Shown here piece by piece: positions 44,568 through 54,352 of a stretch of 64,000 nt of DNA. The notes beneath the pieces are model-generated. The model saw only the letters and a list, made by a program, of their open reading frames with translations, was not told where the DNA came from and made no database searches. The position numbers were made by a program, and so were the translations under genes. Origin of the DNA: an uncultured Chitinophagaceae bacterium (lineage in GTDB: Bacteria; Bacteroidota; Bacteroidia; Chitinophagales; Chitinophagaceae); NCBI GenBank assembly GCA_937873715.1, contig CALMYJ010000011.1, forward strand, positions 186,001 to 250,000. The letters run 5' to 3'. Every line of letters starts with the position of its first letter. Positions within the stretch are counted from its first letter, which is position 1.

Positions 44568-47255
44568 ATGATACTTAGTTTTTATGTCCGGTTTTCCACA
44601 AGGTTTGGCCAGTCGTTGTATTTATCCGCTAACCTTCCAGAGCTCGGAAACGATAATCTTGCCGCTGCCGTACCGATGCAATACTTTAATGAGGAGTACT
44701 GGCAGTTGCAGGTAAAGTTGCCGGACGCATCATCCTGTGTAATTGAATACCGCTATATACTCCGTGAAAAAGATGGTTATGAAATTGTGGAATGGGGCGA
44801 TGACAGGATAATCGATTGCGATAAATATCATTCCAAAGATCTTACCCTCATCGATACCTGGAACCATGCCGGGCAGGTGGAAAATGCTTTTTTTACCCAG
44901 CCTTTCCAGGAGGTACTGTTTCCTAAAAATGAGGGGGGTAAAACAAAACAACACAAATCATTTACACACGAGCTGAAAGTAAAAGCACCATTGCTGCAGG
45001 CTAACGAAGTGGTTTGCCTCTGTGGCAGCGGCACTGCAATGGGAGAATGGAATACAAAAGCCCCGATACTGCTGGTAAAAGAAAACAACTGGTGGGTGGC
45101 CCGGCTGAATATGACAGACGAGAATTTCCCCATTGCCTACAAATACGGTATTTACAACAACGATAGTAAGGCTTTTCAAAATTTTGAATTGGGTAGCAAC
45201 AGGGTGATTGCCGGCAGCGGCGCCAGGCACCGGCAAACCATTGTTCACGACGGGTTTGTGCAAATGCCTTATCCCAACTGGCGTGCAGCCGGGCTAGCCG
45301 TGCCCGTATTTAGCCTGCGCAGCGAAAAAAGCTTTGGTACCGGCGAATTCTCCGACATTAAACTATTGGTGGATTGGGCAAAAGCCTGTGGTTTAAAACT
45401 GATTCAGCTTTTACCCATCAACGATACAACGGCCACCCATACCTGGACAGACTCTTACCCCTATGCGGCCATCTCGGCTTTTGCACTGCATCCCATGTAT
45501 CTCAACCTTGCCAAGGTTGCCGGCAAAGAACATGCTTCAATTATAAAATCACTTGAAACCGAAAGGCTAAGGCTGAACCAATTACCAGAAGTAGATTATG
45601 AGGCCGTAAACAACTTAAAGTTTGAAACTGTTAGTAAAATCTATCACCTCCAAAAGGCAACTTTCAGGGATGATACAAAGTATTTTGAATTTTTTGATTT
45701 GAACAGGCACTGGCTGGTACCATACGCCGTGTTTTGCTATCTTAGGGATAAATACCACACGGCTGATTATACACAATGGCCTGAGCATGCTGTGTACAAT
45801 GAAGAAACCATCCTGCAATTAGCAGATTCCACACAATCGCATTACGATGAAATAGCGCTACACTACTTTATTCAATACCATTTACACCTGCAGTTAAAAG
45901 AAGCCACAGCTTATGCCCATAAAAATGGTATCATCGTTAAAGGCGATTTACCTATTGGTATTTACCGCTATGGCTGCGATGCATGGGTGGCACCGGCATT
46001 ATACAATATGGATGCACAGGCAGGTGCGCCACCAGATGACTTTGCTATTAAGGGGCAAAACTGGGGCTTTCCTACCTACAACTGGAAAAAAATGGAGCAG
46101 GATGGTTACGCCTGGTGGCGCAGGCGTTTTGAGCAAATGAGTGATTATTTCGATGCTTTCCGTATAGACCATATCCTTGGCTTTTTTAGAATTTGGAGCA
46201 TACCAACACATGCCGTTGAAGGTATTATGGGGCGTTTTGTACCAGCCATACCCGTTAGCATCAGGGAGTTTCACCAACAAAACATTTCGTTTGAATATCA
46301 TCGTTTTTGCGAGCCTTATATACCCGAGTACCTGGTGCAGGAGCGTTTTGGCCTTCATGCCGGTTTTGTAAAAGATAATTTTTTGGAATGGCATGATGGA
46401 AGCTTTAAACTGAAACAACCCTACGATACTCAACGAAAGGTGGAGCAGTACTTTAGTAAGCAGCCCGATACAGATTTCAACCGGTTTATAAAACAGGGGC
46501 TTTTTGATATCATCAGCAATGTGATACTTTTTGAGGAAGAAGGTTCGCAAATGCAGCGCTTTCATTTTAGAATTAATATGGATAGTACCATATCCTTCAG
46601 GGATTTAGACGACTACTCCAAACAGAAACTAAAAGAATTATACATTGATTATTTCTACCGCCGCCAGGATGATTACTGGATGCGTGAAGCCATGCACAAG
46701 CTCCCCGAACTAAAACGTACCACCAATATGCTGGTATGTGGCGAAGATCTTGGGATGATGCCCGCCTGTGTGCCCCATGTTATGGAACAACTCGGTATGC
46801 TCAGCCTGGAAATTCAACGAATGCCAAAGGATATCAATAAAGAATTTTTTCATCCTGCCGATGCACCATACCTCTCGGTGGTTACACCTGCCACACACGA
46901 TATGAGCACTATAAGAGGCTGGTGGGAAGAAGATATCGCTAAAACGCAACGTTTTTACAACTATATATTGGGCAAATACGGTACCGCTCCTTACTTCTGT
47001 GAGGCATGGATAAACAGGGACATTCTTATCCAGCACCTGTATTCACCTGCCATGTGGTGTATATTCCAGGTGCAGGATATACTGGGTATGAATAACGAAC
47101 TCAGGCGAAATAATCCCAATGATGAACGCATTAATATTCCTGCAAACCCCAGGCATTACTGGCGCTACAGGATGCACCTCAATCTTGAAGCATTAATTTC
47201 CGAAACTCCCTTCAATTCAGAATTTAGAAACTACGTAACCGCAAGTGGCCGCTAA
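44568..47255 (+). CDS. malQ: 4-alpha-glucanotransferase with tandem starch-binding domains (DPE2-like)
   Basis: Moves alpha-1,4-glucan segments between oligosaccharides (GH77). At 895 residues it is much longer than E. coli MalQ because it carries two N-terminal CBM20-type domains (about 1-115 and 125-235), like plant DPE2. Catalytic residues are Asp534 (FRIDH), Glu726 (CGEDLG) and Asp778 (THDMST). It presumably works on glycogen or maltodextrin in the cytoplasm, as no signal peptide is seen. The dipeptide epimerase gene follows 48 bases later. Confidence 0.95.
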   Translation: MILSFYVRFSTRFGQSLYLSANLPELGNDNLAAAVPMQYFNEEYWQLQVKLPDASSCVIEYRYILREKDGYEIVEWGDDRIIDCDKYHSKDLTLIDTWNHAGQVENAFFTQPFQEVLFPKNEGGKTKQHKSFTHELKVKAPLLQANEVVCLCGSGTAMGEWNTKAPILLVKENNWWVARLNMTDENFPIAYKYGIYNNDSKAFQNFELGSNRVIAGSGARHRQTIVHDGFVQMPYPNWRAAGLAVPVFSLRSEKSFGTGEFSDIKLLVDWAKACGLKLIQLLPINDTTATHTWTDSYPYAAISAFALHPMYLNLAKVAGKEHASIIKSLETERLRLNQLPEVDYEAVNNLKFETVSKIYHLQKATFRDDTKYFEFFDLNRHWLVPYAVFCYLRDKYHTADYTQWPEHAVYNEETILQLADSTQSHYDEIALHYFIQYHLHLQLKEATAYAHKNGIIVKGDLPIGIYRYGCDAWVAPALYNMDAQAGAPPDDFAIKGQNWGFPTYNWKKMEQDGYAWWRRRFEQMSDYFDAFRIDHILGFFRIWSIPTHAVEGIMGRFVPAIPVSIREFHQQNISFEYHRFCEPYIPEYLVQERFGLHAGFVKDNFLEWHDGSFKLKQPYDTQRKVEQYFSKQPDTDFNRFIKQGLFDIISNVILFEEEGSQMQRFHFRINMDSTISFRDLDDYSKQKLKELYIDYFYRRQDDYWMREAMHKLPELKRTTNMLVCGEDLGMMPACVPHVMEQLGMLSLEIQRMPKDINKEFFHPADAPYLSVVTPATHDMSTIRGWWEEDIAKTQRFYNYILGKYGTAPYFCEAWINRDILIQHLYSPAMWCIFQVQDILGMNNELRRNNPNDERINIPANPRHYWRYRMHLNLEALISETPFNSEFRNYVTASGR

Positions 47256-47302
47256 AATTGCGTTGTACACTATTCAATTACAGTATAAAGGCATGGGATT
47301 AA

Positions 47303-48328
47303 ATGCTTAAAGCTACCTATAATACATTCAACTTACCTTTCAGGCATCCTTTTACCATTTCAAAAGGTACCAAAACGCATCAGCCCACATTTGTAGCAGC
47401 ACTACAATATTTTGGTGCAACCGGCTTTGGCGAAGCACCTGCCATTAGTTATTACAATATTTCGGTGGAGCAAATGGTGGCCGATTTTGACCTAAAGAAA
47501 AAATTTATTGAAAAATTCGCCTTTTCCGATCCGGAGCGTTACTGGCATTACCTGCATCATTTATTCCCCAATAATCCCTTTTTGGTATGTGCATTAGATA
47601 TGGCTGCATGGGATTTATATGCTAAACTACAGCGAAAACCCCTGCATGTGCTGTGGCAGTTGGATACCAGCAAAGCACCGCTAACCGATTACACCATTGG
47701 GATAGACAGTATTGAAAAGATGCTGGCAAAAATGCAGGAAAAACCCTGGCCCGTGTATAAAGTAAAAGTAGGGGTGGAGGGTGATGTGGAAATGATAGCC
47801 GCTTTAAGAAAACACACCCGTGCCATACTACGGGTAGATGCCAATGCCGGGTGGACACTGGAACAGGCCCTTGAAAAAATTCCAGCCTTAAAAGCTTTGG
47901 GGGTGGAGATGATAGAACAGCCATTGGCAAAAGATGATTGGGCTGGTATGAAGCTGCTGTATCAAAAAAGCGAACTGCCCTTATTCGCCGATGAAAGTTG
48001 TGTGCAGGAAGCAGATGTGGAGCGTTGTTACGGTCATTTTCATGGCATTAATATCAAGCTAACCAAGTGTAGTGGTATTACACCTGCACGACGCATGATT
48101 ACCAAAGCACGACAATTGGGTATGCAGGTAATGCTTGGCTGTATGAATGAGAGTACAATAGGTACGGCAGCGCTGGCACAACTGGCACCCTTAGCCGATA
48201 AAGTAGATATGGATGGCCCGCTGCTCCTTGCCGAAGATATTGCCGACGGCCCGGCATTTGATTATGGCAAAATTATTTACCCGGTTAAAGATGGCCTGGG
48301 TGTGGTGTTGAAGAAGGCATGGCAGTGA
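47303..48328 (+). CDS. Dipeptide (L-Ala-D/L-Glu-type) epimerase
   Basis: A 341-residue enolase-superfamily enzyme of the muconate lactonising subgroup: catalytic KVKVG lysine region, metal ligands in RVDANAGW, EQPL and ADESC, and the second lysine in NIKLTKCSG. These match the epimerases of L-Ala-D-Glu and related dipeptides, often used in recycling murein peptides. Neighbouring malQ has no obvious link. Substrate preference needs testing. Confidence 0.85.
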   Translation: MLKATYNTFNLPFRHPFTISKGTKTHQPTFVAALQYFGATGFGEAPAISYYNISVEQMVADFDLKKKFIEKFAFSDPERYWHYLHHLFPNNPFLVCALDMAAWDLYAKLQRKPLHVLWQLDTSKAPLTDYTIGIDSIEKMLAKMQEKPWPVYKVKVGVEGDVEMIAALRKHTRAILRVDANAGWTLEQALEKIPALKALGVEMIEQPLAKDDWAGMKLLYQKSELPLFADESCVQEADVERCYGHFHGINIKLTKCSGITPARRMITKARQLGMQVMLGCMNESTIGTAALAQLAPLADKVDMDGPLLLAEDIADGPAFDYGKIIYPVKDGLGVVLKKAWQ

Positions 48329-48397
48329 AGATAAAATGTTTATCAAACCGTAAGTAAATTTTATGGGTTGTTGATTATAAAGCCGCTTGTAAATCCG

Positions 48398-49120
48398 TTA
48401 CTGCCCCGCAGTTTTAAGCGCCGCAAGCATATTCACAATTTCACGTTCATCCGTACTCGTTATGTTTCCTGTTGCTTCAAATCCGGGTGAAATATATTGC
48501 ATGGTGGTTTTTACCATCGTACGTGCCGAGCTATGAAATTCAACTGCACCGGTAGCCTGTGCCAGTTGGGCTATATTGCTGCTGTTAATGCCGCTGCCCG
48601 GCATGATGATGATGTTATGTGCTGCCTTTTCTACAAGCATTCTTATAAGTGTTGCACCTTGTGCTGCAGTAGCCTGCTGGCCACTTGTTAATATTCTTTC
48701 ACAGCCGCAAAGGGTTATGTCTTCCAGGGCTTTTAAAGGATCGTTGCACCTGTCGAATGCCCGGTGAAAAGTTACACCAAGGGGATAAGCCAGCTCTACA
48801 AGCCGGCTTGTTCTTTCTTTATCAATAGCTCCATTGGCCTGCAATAAACCTAATACCACACCATCGCTGCCCAATTCTTTACACAGCCGAATATCCGACT
48901 GCATCATGTCAAACTCCTCATCGCTGTACAAAAAATCGCCGCCACGGGGGCGTATCATTACATAGAGTGGTATGTGCAGCAGCTTTCTTGCTGCTTTGAT
49001 AAAACCATACGAAGGTGTGGTACCGCCATCGGCTGCATTATCGCATAATTCTATACGGCCGGCACCTGCCGCCTGTGCTGTTTTGCAGCCTTCAAGCGTA
49101 AATCCAATAATTTCAAGCAT
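48398..49120 (-). CDS. cutC: CutC family protein
   Basis: A 240-residue TIM-barrel protein with the family signatures GAGRIELC, MIRPRGGDF, TFHRAFD and HSSART. CutC was named after copper tolerance in E. coli, but the link to copper is disputed, so its role is best called unknown. It is 8 bases downstream of the asparaginase-type gene on the same strand, so the two probably form an operon. Confidence 0.92.
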   Translation of the reverse strand: MLEIIGFTLEGCKTAQAAGAGRIELCDNAADGGTTPSYGFIKAARKLLHIPLYVMIRPRGGDFLYSDEEFDMMQSDIRLCKELGSDGVVLGLLQANGAIDKERTSRLVELAYPLGVTFHRAFDRCNDPLKALEDITLCGCERILTSGQQATAAQGATLIRMLVEKAAHNIIIMPGSGINSSNIAQLAQATGAVEFHSSARTMVKTTMQYISPGFEATGNITSTDEREIVNMLAALKTAGQ

Positions 49121-49128
49121 AATGGTAA

Positions 49129-50157
49129 TCAGGAAAAGAAAAACGGCGCATGATAAATTTTATCTTCTGCATTACTTTTTACAGCATACGTAAATCCTTT
49201 TTGTATCGCATAAGCACCAAACATGCCCTGCTTATTTACCGCTACAAAACCTACTTGCAATGTCTTTGCTTTTCCAGGATTACGCTGTATAATTCTTTCA
49301 ACAGTTTTTTTACAGGCCTGCTCTGGCGTAAGTCCGTTCCGCATCAGTTCAATTACCGTATGTGTACCGTTGATACGGATTACCTCTTCACCCACACCAC
49401 TTGAAGTGGCAGCACCTGCTTCATTGTCTACAAACAATCCTGCACCAATGATAGCCGAGTCGCCCACACGGCCATGTATTTTAAATGCCATACCGCTTGT
49501 GGTTACCCCACCTGAAAGATTGCCATGTATATCCAGCGCAATCATGCCCATTGTATCATGATTGGGCTTACCATCTTTAAAAAAAGGCGGTGCTGCATTA
49601 CCGTTATCAGCCTTTTTGTTTTCGATATTAATGGCTGGTTTATATTCACTTTTTTTCAACCACTCAGTATAGGCTTTTTGGGCAGAACCGGATAGCTGCT
49701 TTGGCTGCAATGCAAAACCATTTTCGAGGGCAAACTGCTGAGCCCCGTTGCCTACTAAAAGCACATGTGGTGTGGTTTCCATCACTTTCCGGGCAACAGA
49801 TAAGGGATGTTTTATTTGTTCCAGCCCGGCTACTGCACCACAGTTCGCATTTTCATCCATGATGCAGGCATCAAGGGTAACCGTTCCATCCCTGTCAGGG
49901 TAGGCACCAAGCCCCACACAGCAGGATTCTACTTCCTCAATGTAAATGGCACCTGCTTCAATAGCATCGAGGGCACGGCCTTGCTGTTGTAATATTTTCC
50001 AGCCTGCGGCATTCACATTTTTACCTTCATCCCAGGTAGAAATCATAATAGGCTTATTGGTAAATCTGATGGCATTGGCTTTTGGACTGTACGATAAAAC
50101 AGGTGTGGCTAAGGCAGATAGCTGTATAAATTTTCTGCGGTGAATTTTCCCTGGCAT
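49129..50157 (-). CDS. Exported N4-(beta-N-acetylglucosaminyl)-L-asparaginase/isoaspartyl peptidase family protein
   Basis: A 342-residue Ntn-hydrolase precursor. The nucleophile Thr is in HDTMGMIALD (cleavage before Thr gives alpha and beta subunits), and GRVGDSAIIGAG and TSSGVGEEVIR complete the active site. The N-terminus KIHRRKFIQLSALA has the look of a twin-arginine signal, so it may be exported. The family cleaves glycosyl-asparagine or isoaspartyl peptides. A TTG at 50166 opens the frame; the ATG at 50157 is preferred. CutC follows. Confidence 0.9.
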   Translation of the reverse strand: MPGKIHRRKFIQLSALATPVLSYSPKANAIRFTNKPIMISTWDEGKNVNAAGWKILQQQGRALDAIEAGAIYIEEVESCCVGLGAYPDRDGTVTLDACIMDENANCGAVAGLEQIKHPLSVARKVMETTPHVLLVGNGAQQFALENGFALQPKQLSGSAQKAYTEWLKKSEYKPAINIENKKADNGNAAPPFFKDGKPNHDTMGMIALDIHGNLSGGVTTSGMAFKIHGRVGDSAIIGAGLFVDNEAGAATSSGVGEEVIRINGTHTVIELMRNGLTPEQACKKTVERIIQRNPGKAKTLQVGFVAVNKQGMFGAYAIQKGFTYAVKSNAEDKIYHAPFFFS

Positions 50158-50172
50158 GGTATTCAAACTGCT

Positions 50173-50478
50173 TTAATGCTGTATCGATAATTTTTGCAGC
50201 ATATCATTGCTGACAGCATCGGCGTAAATGCCAAATGCACTTACAAAAGTACCCCTTTGCTTGCCGTCTTTTGATTGAATGGCATACAGCACTTCCTCAT
50301 CCGACGGATTGGTTTCGCCTTCAAAACGATGTACCTCTGTTATTTCAAATTCCGACGGGTTCAGGCATATATTGTGTTCATCACACTTAATAGTGTCAAA
50401 CGAAATATTAAAATCAAGGCTGTAGCCCTTTGCTTTTAACCCGGCTATGGCTGCCGAAATAGTATCATAACTTTTCAT
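50173..50478 (-). CDS. Conserved hypothetical protein
   Basis: A 101-residue acidic protein of a family common in Bacteroidota (segment TEVHRFEGETNPSDEEVLYAI), sometimes labelled phosphoribosylpyrophosphate synthetase in databases; it is far too short and lacks the motifs, so that name is unsupported. No signal peptide. It precedes the asparaginase gene by 15 bases and may be co-transcribed. Confidence 0.75.
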   Translation of the reverse strand: MKSYDTISAAIAGLKAKGYSLDFNISFDTIKCDEHNICLNPSEFEITEVHRFEGETNPSDEEVLYAIQSKDGKQRGTFVSAFGIYADAVSNDMLQKLSIQH

Positions 50479-50532
50479 AACTGTTTTTTTGATGCTTAAA
50501 GGTAGATAAACTTTTAAGCGCTGGCATACCAG

Positions 50533-50994
50533 TTATGTAATCGCTTGTTTTTTAAGCAGCACAATCTGCCCTAAATGATAAGCATCATGCTGCAGGCAGC
50601 CCATAATGAGATGGTAATAGGTTTGCTCCGGGCGGGGGGAGGGTTTGTCCAGGTTTTCTTCTTTAAAATGCAATAAGGTATTACGGAGTACATGGTAGCT
50701 GGTTTCAAGGTCGTGGATGGCCTGTTTCCACGTTATATCATCCTGTACTTCGGGCAACCTGAAATCCTGGAAGGGGGGTAAATCTGTAGTACCGTTAAGG
50801 CGGATGTTCACTACGGTACGCCAATAAGTAACATGAGCCACCAATTGCCAAATGGTATTGGCGATATTGATTGTAGCTGCCGCAGCCTGTTCAGCGGTAA
50901 CAGCATGTAAGGCTTCTTTAAAATTGGTTCCTATCCAGCAATCGCCGTGCTGCAGGTCGGCAAAGAGTTTTACAATACGTGTAAGTTCACTCAT
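50533..50994 (-). CDS. DinB family protein
   Basis: A 153-residue four-helix protein of the DinB/YfiT-like superfamily, seen from the helix pattern, the His residues in QLVAHVTYWR and QHDAYHLGQIVLL, which form the metal site of this fold. Such proteins are metal-dependent hydrolases or thiol transferases of varied role. It is on the same strand as the genes that follow but 54 bases from them. Confidence 0.85.
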   Translation of the reverse strand: MSELTRIVKLFADLQHGDCWIGTNFKEALHAVTAEQAAAATINIANTIWQLVAHVTYWRTVVNIRLNGTTDLPPFQDFRLPEVQDDITWKQAIHDLETSYHVLRNTLLHFKEENLDKPSPRPEQTYYHLIMGCLQHDAYHLGQIVLLKKQAIT

Positions 50995-51111
50995 GTATGG
51001 CAGGAATAAGGTAAATGGTTATAGAAGAAGTGCTAATGTACAAAAAAACCATATCTGGAAAATTCATGCCCGGTTTGTTTTTAAAAAATCATTTATGCCT
51101 TACAGGTAGTT

Positions 51112-52161
51112 TTAAAAATGGTACCCTAGTTTTTCAACCAATGCCTGCGGCAATGGCGGCAGGGTATTCCGGTCGGTTAAAAAACTGCCTAGTTGTGCAA
51201 TTTCTTTAAAAATGCTGTGGCTGTCCATTGCCCCTTTGAGGTAGGTGGTGCCGGTACTGCCACCTGTACCAATACGGGTGCCAATGGTGCGTTGTACCAT
51301 ATTGATGTGGCGATAGCGCCAGTAACCGAGGCCATTATCTATCTGCAATAAAGTATCCAGCAATTGCCAGGGCAGTTCAAGTGCAGGGTAGCCCCGGTAC
51401 AGCATAATAAAAAGTGCCGAGCGGCAGGCTTTAGCACTTAACTGCCTGTTATTGTCATGGCCTGTCGCATCAAAAACCAGTTCAAAAAATTTTTCATTCT
51501 GTTTTTCTTCAGGCAAAAGATTGGAGCGGTATGCCTGTTTGTAAACTTCCCAAAAGCTACCTGCGGTACCGGCCTCCTGTTTTGGTTCCTCCCAATGCTG
51601 CCAGTATTTTGCTTCATCTAAAAAGGGCATCCGTTCCAGCCAGCGGTTTACCAGTTGCAGCAGGGTGGGGGCTTTTTCAGTGTTATGTAGCAATTGAATT
51701 TCCTCTGTTGTTAATTGGGAAGTATAGTAATGACTTCCAAAGCGTTGTTCCAAAGGCAGGCCCAGCTTAGCTTCCATTAGTTTAAACTGCAGGCTTTGAA
51801 AGCCTGATGCCGGCCGTAGTTTGTTCCTGAAATCTAAAAAATCCATCGGCTCCATCGTTTCCATCACATCCATTTGCTGCGCCAGCAGGCGGAGTATTAC
51901 AGTTACCCGTTGTAGTTGGTGTACCACCTGTTTTAAATCGGCAGCGTTATCATTTAATACAGGTTTTGATAAAATGCTGCTAGCGCTGTCTATTTCAAAA
52001 ATGATTTGTTTAAACCATAATTCGTATGCCTGGTGTATGATGATGAACAGCATCTCATCATGTGCCGGCTGCTGGCCTGGTTTAAAGCTTTCGGGATGCT
52101 GTGTATTCAGCAGGGTATCCAGTTGCAGGTAGCTGGAATAATGCATGGCAGGCTTTTCCAT
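51112..52161 (-). CDS. kynA: Tryptophan 2,3-dioxygenase
   Basis: Haem enzyme that opens the indole ring of L-tryptophan to N-formylkynurenine, the first step of the kynurenine route. The 349-residue protein has HYSSYLQLDTLL, HDEMLFIIIHQAYELWFKQ and the haem-binding region with His in YRHINMVQRTIG and GTGGSTGTTYL. A GTG 6 bases upstream also opens the frame; ATG at 52161 is preferred. On the minus strand TAAGTTTG (52181-52188) is a -7 match. No other kynurenine genes adjoin. Confidence 0.95.
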   Translation of the reverse strand: MEKPAMHYSSYLQLDTLLNTQHPESFKPGQQPAHDEMLFIIIHQAYELWFKQIIFEIDSASSILSKPVLNDNAADLKQVVHQLQRVTVILRLLAQQMDVMETMEPMDFLDFRNKLRPASGFQSLQFKLMEAKLGLPLEQRFGSHYYTSQLTTEEIQLLHNTEKAPTLLQLVNRWLERMPFLDEAKYWQHWEEPKQEAGTAGSFWEVYKQAYRSNLLPEEKQNEKFFELVFDATGHDNNRQLSAKACRSALFIMLYRGYPALELPWQLLDTLLQIDNGLGYWRYRHINMVQRTIGTRIGTGGSTGTTYLKGAMDSHSIFKEIAQLGSFLTDRNTLPPLPQALVEKLGYHF

Positions 52162-52205
52162 AAACACTGTTTTATGGTATCAAACTTAAATAAAACTGTG
52201 GCAGT

Positions 52206-54239
52206 TTACCGTAATAATATTGTAGTGCCTTTCTGGTTTATCCTTTCGCCGGTATCGGTATGGGTGTACGTGAGTGTCCATACATACGTGCCGGGGTCTT
52301 GGGGATTGCCTTTAAAAGTGCCGTTCCATTTTTGCAGCCAGTTGCTGGTTTCAAAAATGAGTTGCCCGCCACGGTTATATATCCTGAATTTGAGGTCTTT
52401 GGCCTTATAGGCATTGGTAGGATATAAAAAATCGTTAAGCCCGTCGCCGTTTGGAGTAAAAGCTTTAGGTACGGCGATATAGCAGTTGTTTACCACTTCA
52501 ATTGTACTGTATGCGGTATCCCTGCAGCCGATACTATCGGTAACGATTAGTCGAATGGGGAGTTTACGCAACTGGGTGCCCGGAAGATAAAATTGTTGTG
52601 GCGGATGTTGTAAATTGCTTGTTTTGCCCTCACTCATATCCCAGTGCCACTGGCGGATAAATTTGCCGGTGCTTTTATCCCTAAAGCTTACCGGGTCGCC
52701 GGGGCAGGCAAAGCTGCTGCCTTCAAACGCCGCTTTAAAAGCATTGTCCATCATTACCGTAGCTGTGGCAGTGGCGCTGCAAACACCATTACTCACTGTA
52801 AGGCTTACCTGCTGTGATACAGAGATAGGATAGGTAATAGCAGTGTCTTTTTTTGAACTGCCGGTATTGCCAAAAGTCCATTGCCACTGGCTGGTGCCGT
52901 TATTACCATCATGACTAAAAAAAACAGTATTGCTGGTGCAGCCCAGTTGTACATTGTAGTTAAATGCTGCCGAAACCGTATCTGCTACCGGGAAAATAAG
53001 AAAACTGCCAGCCGGTGTTTCCATGCCACATTCGTTGATAAGGGTGTTGCCATCGCTGCCCCGGTTTAGCGTAATGCGATAGTTGCCGCCTAATTGCAGC
53101 GGTGCAGCTAATTGTACCCTGATGCTGCTCGTAAGTCCCTCATTATTGCAGGTACCCGTTGCCGTTGTTACCGGTATAATTGCTGAGCCAAGCGTTACGA
53201 CAAAATCGCTGCCATCAGCAGCAATAGTATTGCAGCGGATGGGTTGTTTAAATACCAAATCAAGTGTTGTTGGGGCACAGGCCGGTTTGGTGATGCTATC
53301 CATTAATGTAGGTATCAGGGGGTATACTGTTATGGCATAGGAGTCGCCGTCGGGCAGGCTTCTGTCGCAATTATCCAGCAGGTTGCGGCCATTGGCATCG
53401 TTTCTTACACTTACGGTGTAGTTGCCCGGAGGTATGGGGCCTGCCAGCGTAAGTACAATTGAGTCTAAATCAAAACTGTTATTACAGTTTACACCCACTG
53501 CACTGATAATGGGTGCTATGGCCGGGGTTACCACAAAATCGCTGCCATTGGTTTTTAAGCTGCTGCACTTCATTTTCTTATTCAGCTTTATGCTTATTTT
53601 TTCGCCATCGCATATAGCCCTTGCACCGGCAAGATGTGGCTCGGTAGGGTCGGTAATTACAGCAGTACCGCCATTGGCACCACCAAACGATAAAGAGTAT
53701 CCGCTTTGAGAGGTTACGGTAAAATGGCTTACAAGCAAAAGATATTCATGCCCTTTAATAATTTGCGGCATGGCGCTAAACAGTGGCCGGTAAGGCCCCC
53801 CGGGAAATGAACCGCATACCAGCAGGGTGTTGCCTGCTGCGGATGCTCCCGTTTTACCCGTTTCGCCCGACCAGTTGCCGGCTACAAACATGGAGGGGTC
53901 GGTATACAAATCTTCCGGGTTGCGGCCGGTGATGTCGAACAACTGCCAGTCGTAATCATCATTTAAATCATTGGGCGTAATGGTAAAGCCTAATGTGCCG
54001 GTTTCAAAACAGGTAAAGCGGTACCAGAAAGGATTGATATCTGTTAGCACATCGTTACAGCCATTGGTGGGTATGCGCCGGTTACCACAGCCCGGTACTG
54101 TACTTTGAAAAAATGTGTCTGTACCGCAAACCGGGAAAGCCGTGGAGGGATTTTGGCCAAGTGTGGTACAGGGTGTTTGAGCACCGGTTACACCGTATAG
54201 CACGGTAAAAAAAGCAATTAGTATTCCTCTTATCATCAT
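52206..54239 (-). CDS. T9SS type B sorting domain protein (gliding-motility-associated C-terminal domain)
   Basis: A 677-residue secreted protein. Signal peptide MMIRGILIAFFTVLYGVTGA, then several beta-sandwich segments, including PKD-like regions with the pattern WTFGNTGSS and WHWDMSEG, and a C-terminal CHU_C-type sorting domain starting KAFTPNGDGLNDFLYP and ending GTTILLR. The frame is open to 54329, but the signal peptide sets the start at 54239. TAGTTTTG on the minus strand (54249-54256) ends 9 bases before this ATG. Function beyond secretion is unknown. Confidence 0.88.
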   Translation of the reverse strand: MMIRGILIAFFTVLYGVTGAQTPCTTLGQNPSTAFPVCGTDTFFQSTVPGCGNRRIPTNGCNDVLTDINPFWYRFTCFETGTLGFTITPNDLNDDYDWQLFDITGRNPEDLYTDPSMFVAGNWSGETGKTGASAAGNTLLVCGSFPGGPYRPLFSAMPQIIKGHEYLLLVSHFTVTSQSGYSLSFGGANGGTAVITDPTEPHLAGARAICDGEKISIKLNKKMKCSSLKTNGSDFVVTPAIAPIISAVGVNCNNSFDLDSIVLTLAGPIPPGNYTVSVRNDANGRNLLDNCDRSLPDGDSYAITVYPLIPTLMDSITKPACAPTTLDLVFKQPIRCNTIAADGSDFVVTLGSAIIPVTTATGTCNNEGLTSSIRVQLAAPLQLGGNYRITLNRGSDGNTLINECGMETPAGSFLIFPVADTVSAAFNYNVQLGCTSNTVFFSHDGNNGTSQWQWTFGNTGSSKKDTAITYPISVSQQVSLTVSNGVCSATATATVMMDNAFKAAFEGSSFACPGDPVSFRDKSTGKFIRQWHWDMSEGKTSNLQHPPQQFYLPGTQLRKLPIRLIVTDSIGCRDTAYSTIEVVNNCYIAVPKAFTPNGDGLNDFLYPTNAYKAKDLKFRIYNRGGQLIFETSNWLQKWNGTFKGNPQDPGTYVWTLTYTHTDTGERINQKGTTILLR

Positions 54240-54334
54240 AGCGTAATGCAAAACTAACCCATTGACACCGTAGATAGATACAGCGTTGCCGGTTATGGTT
54301 TTTTTAACATATTCAACTTTAGCAGCCATGCAAT

Positions 54335-54342
54335 TATATTTG
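54335..54342 (+). promoter_or_regulatory. Candidate -7 element of the Sua5 gene
   Basis: TATATTTG lies 10 bases before the ATG at 54353, so the predicted transcript has almost no leader. No -33 TTG is visible. Confidence 0.35.
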
Positions 54343-54352
54343 CAGCCTGAAA

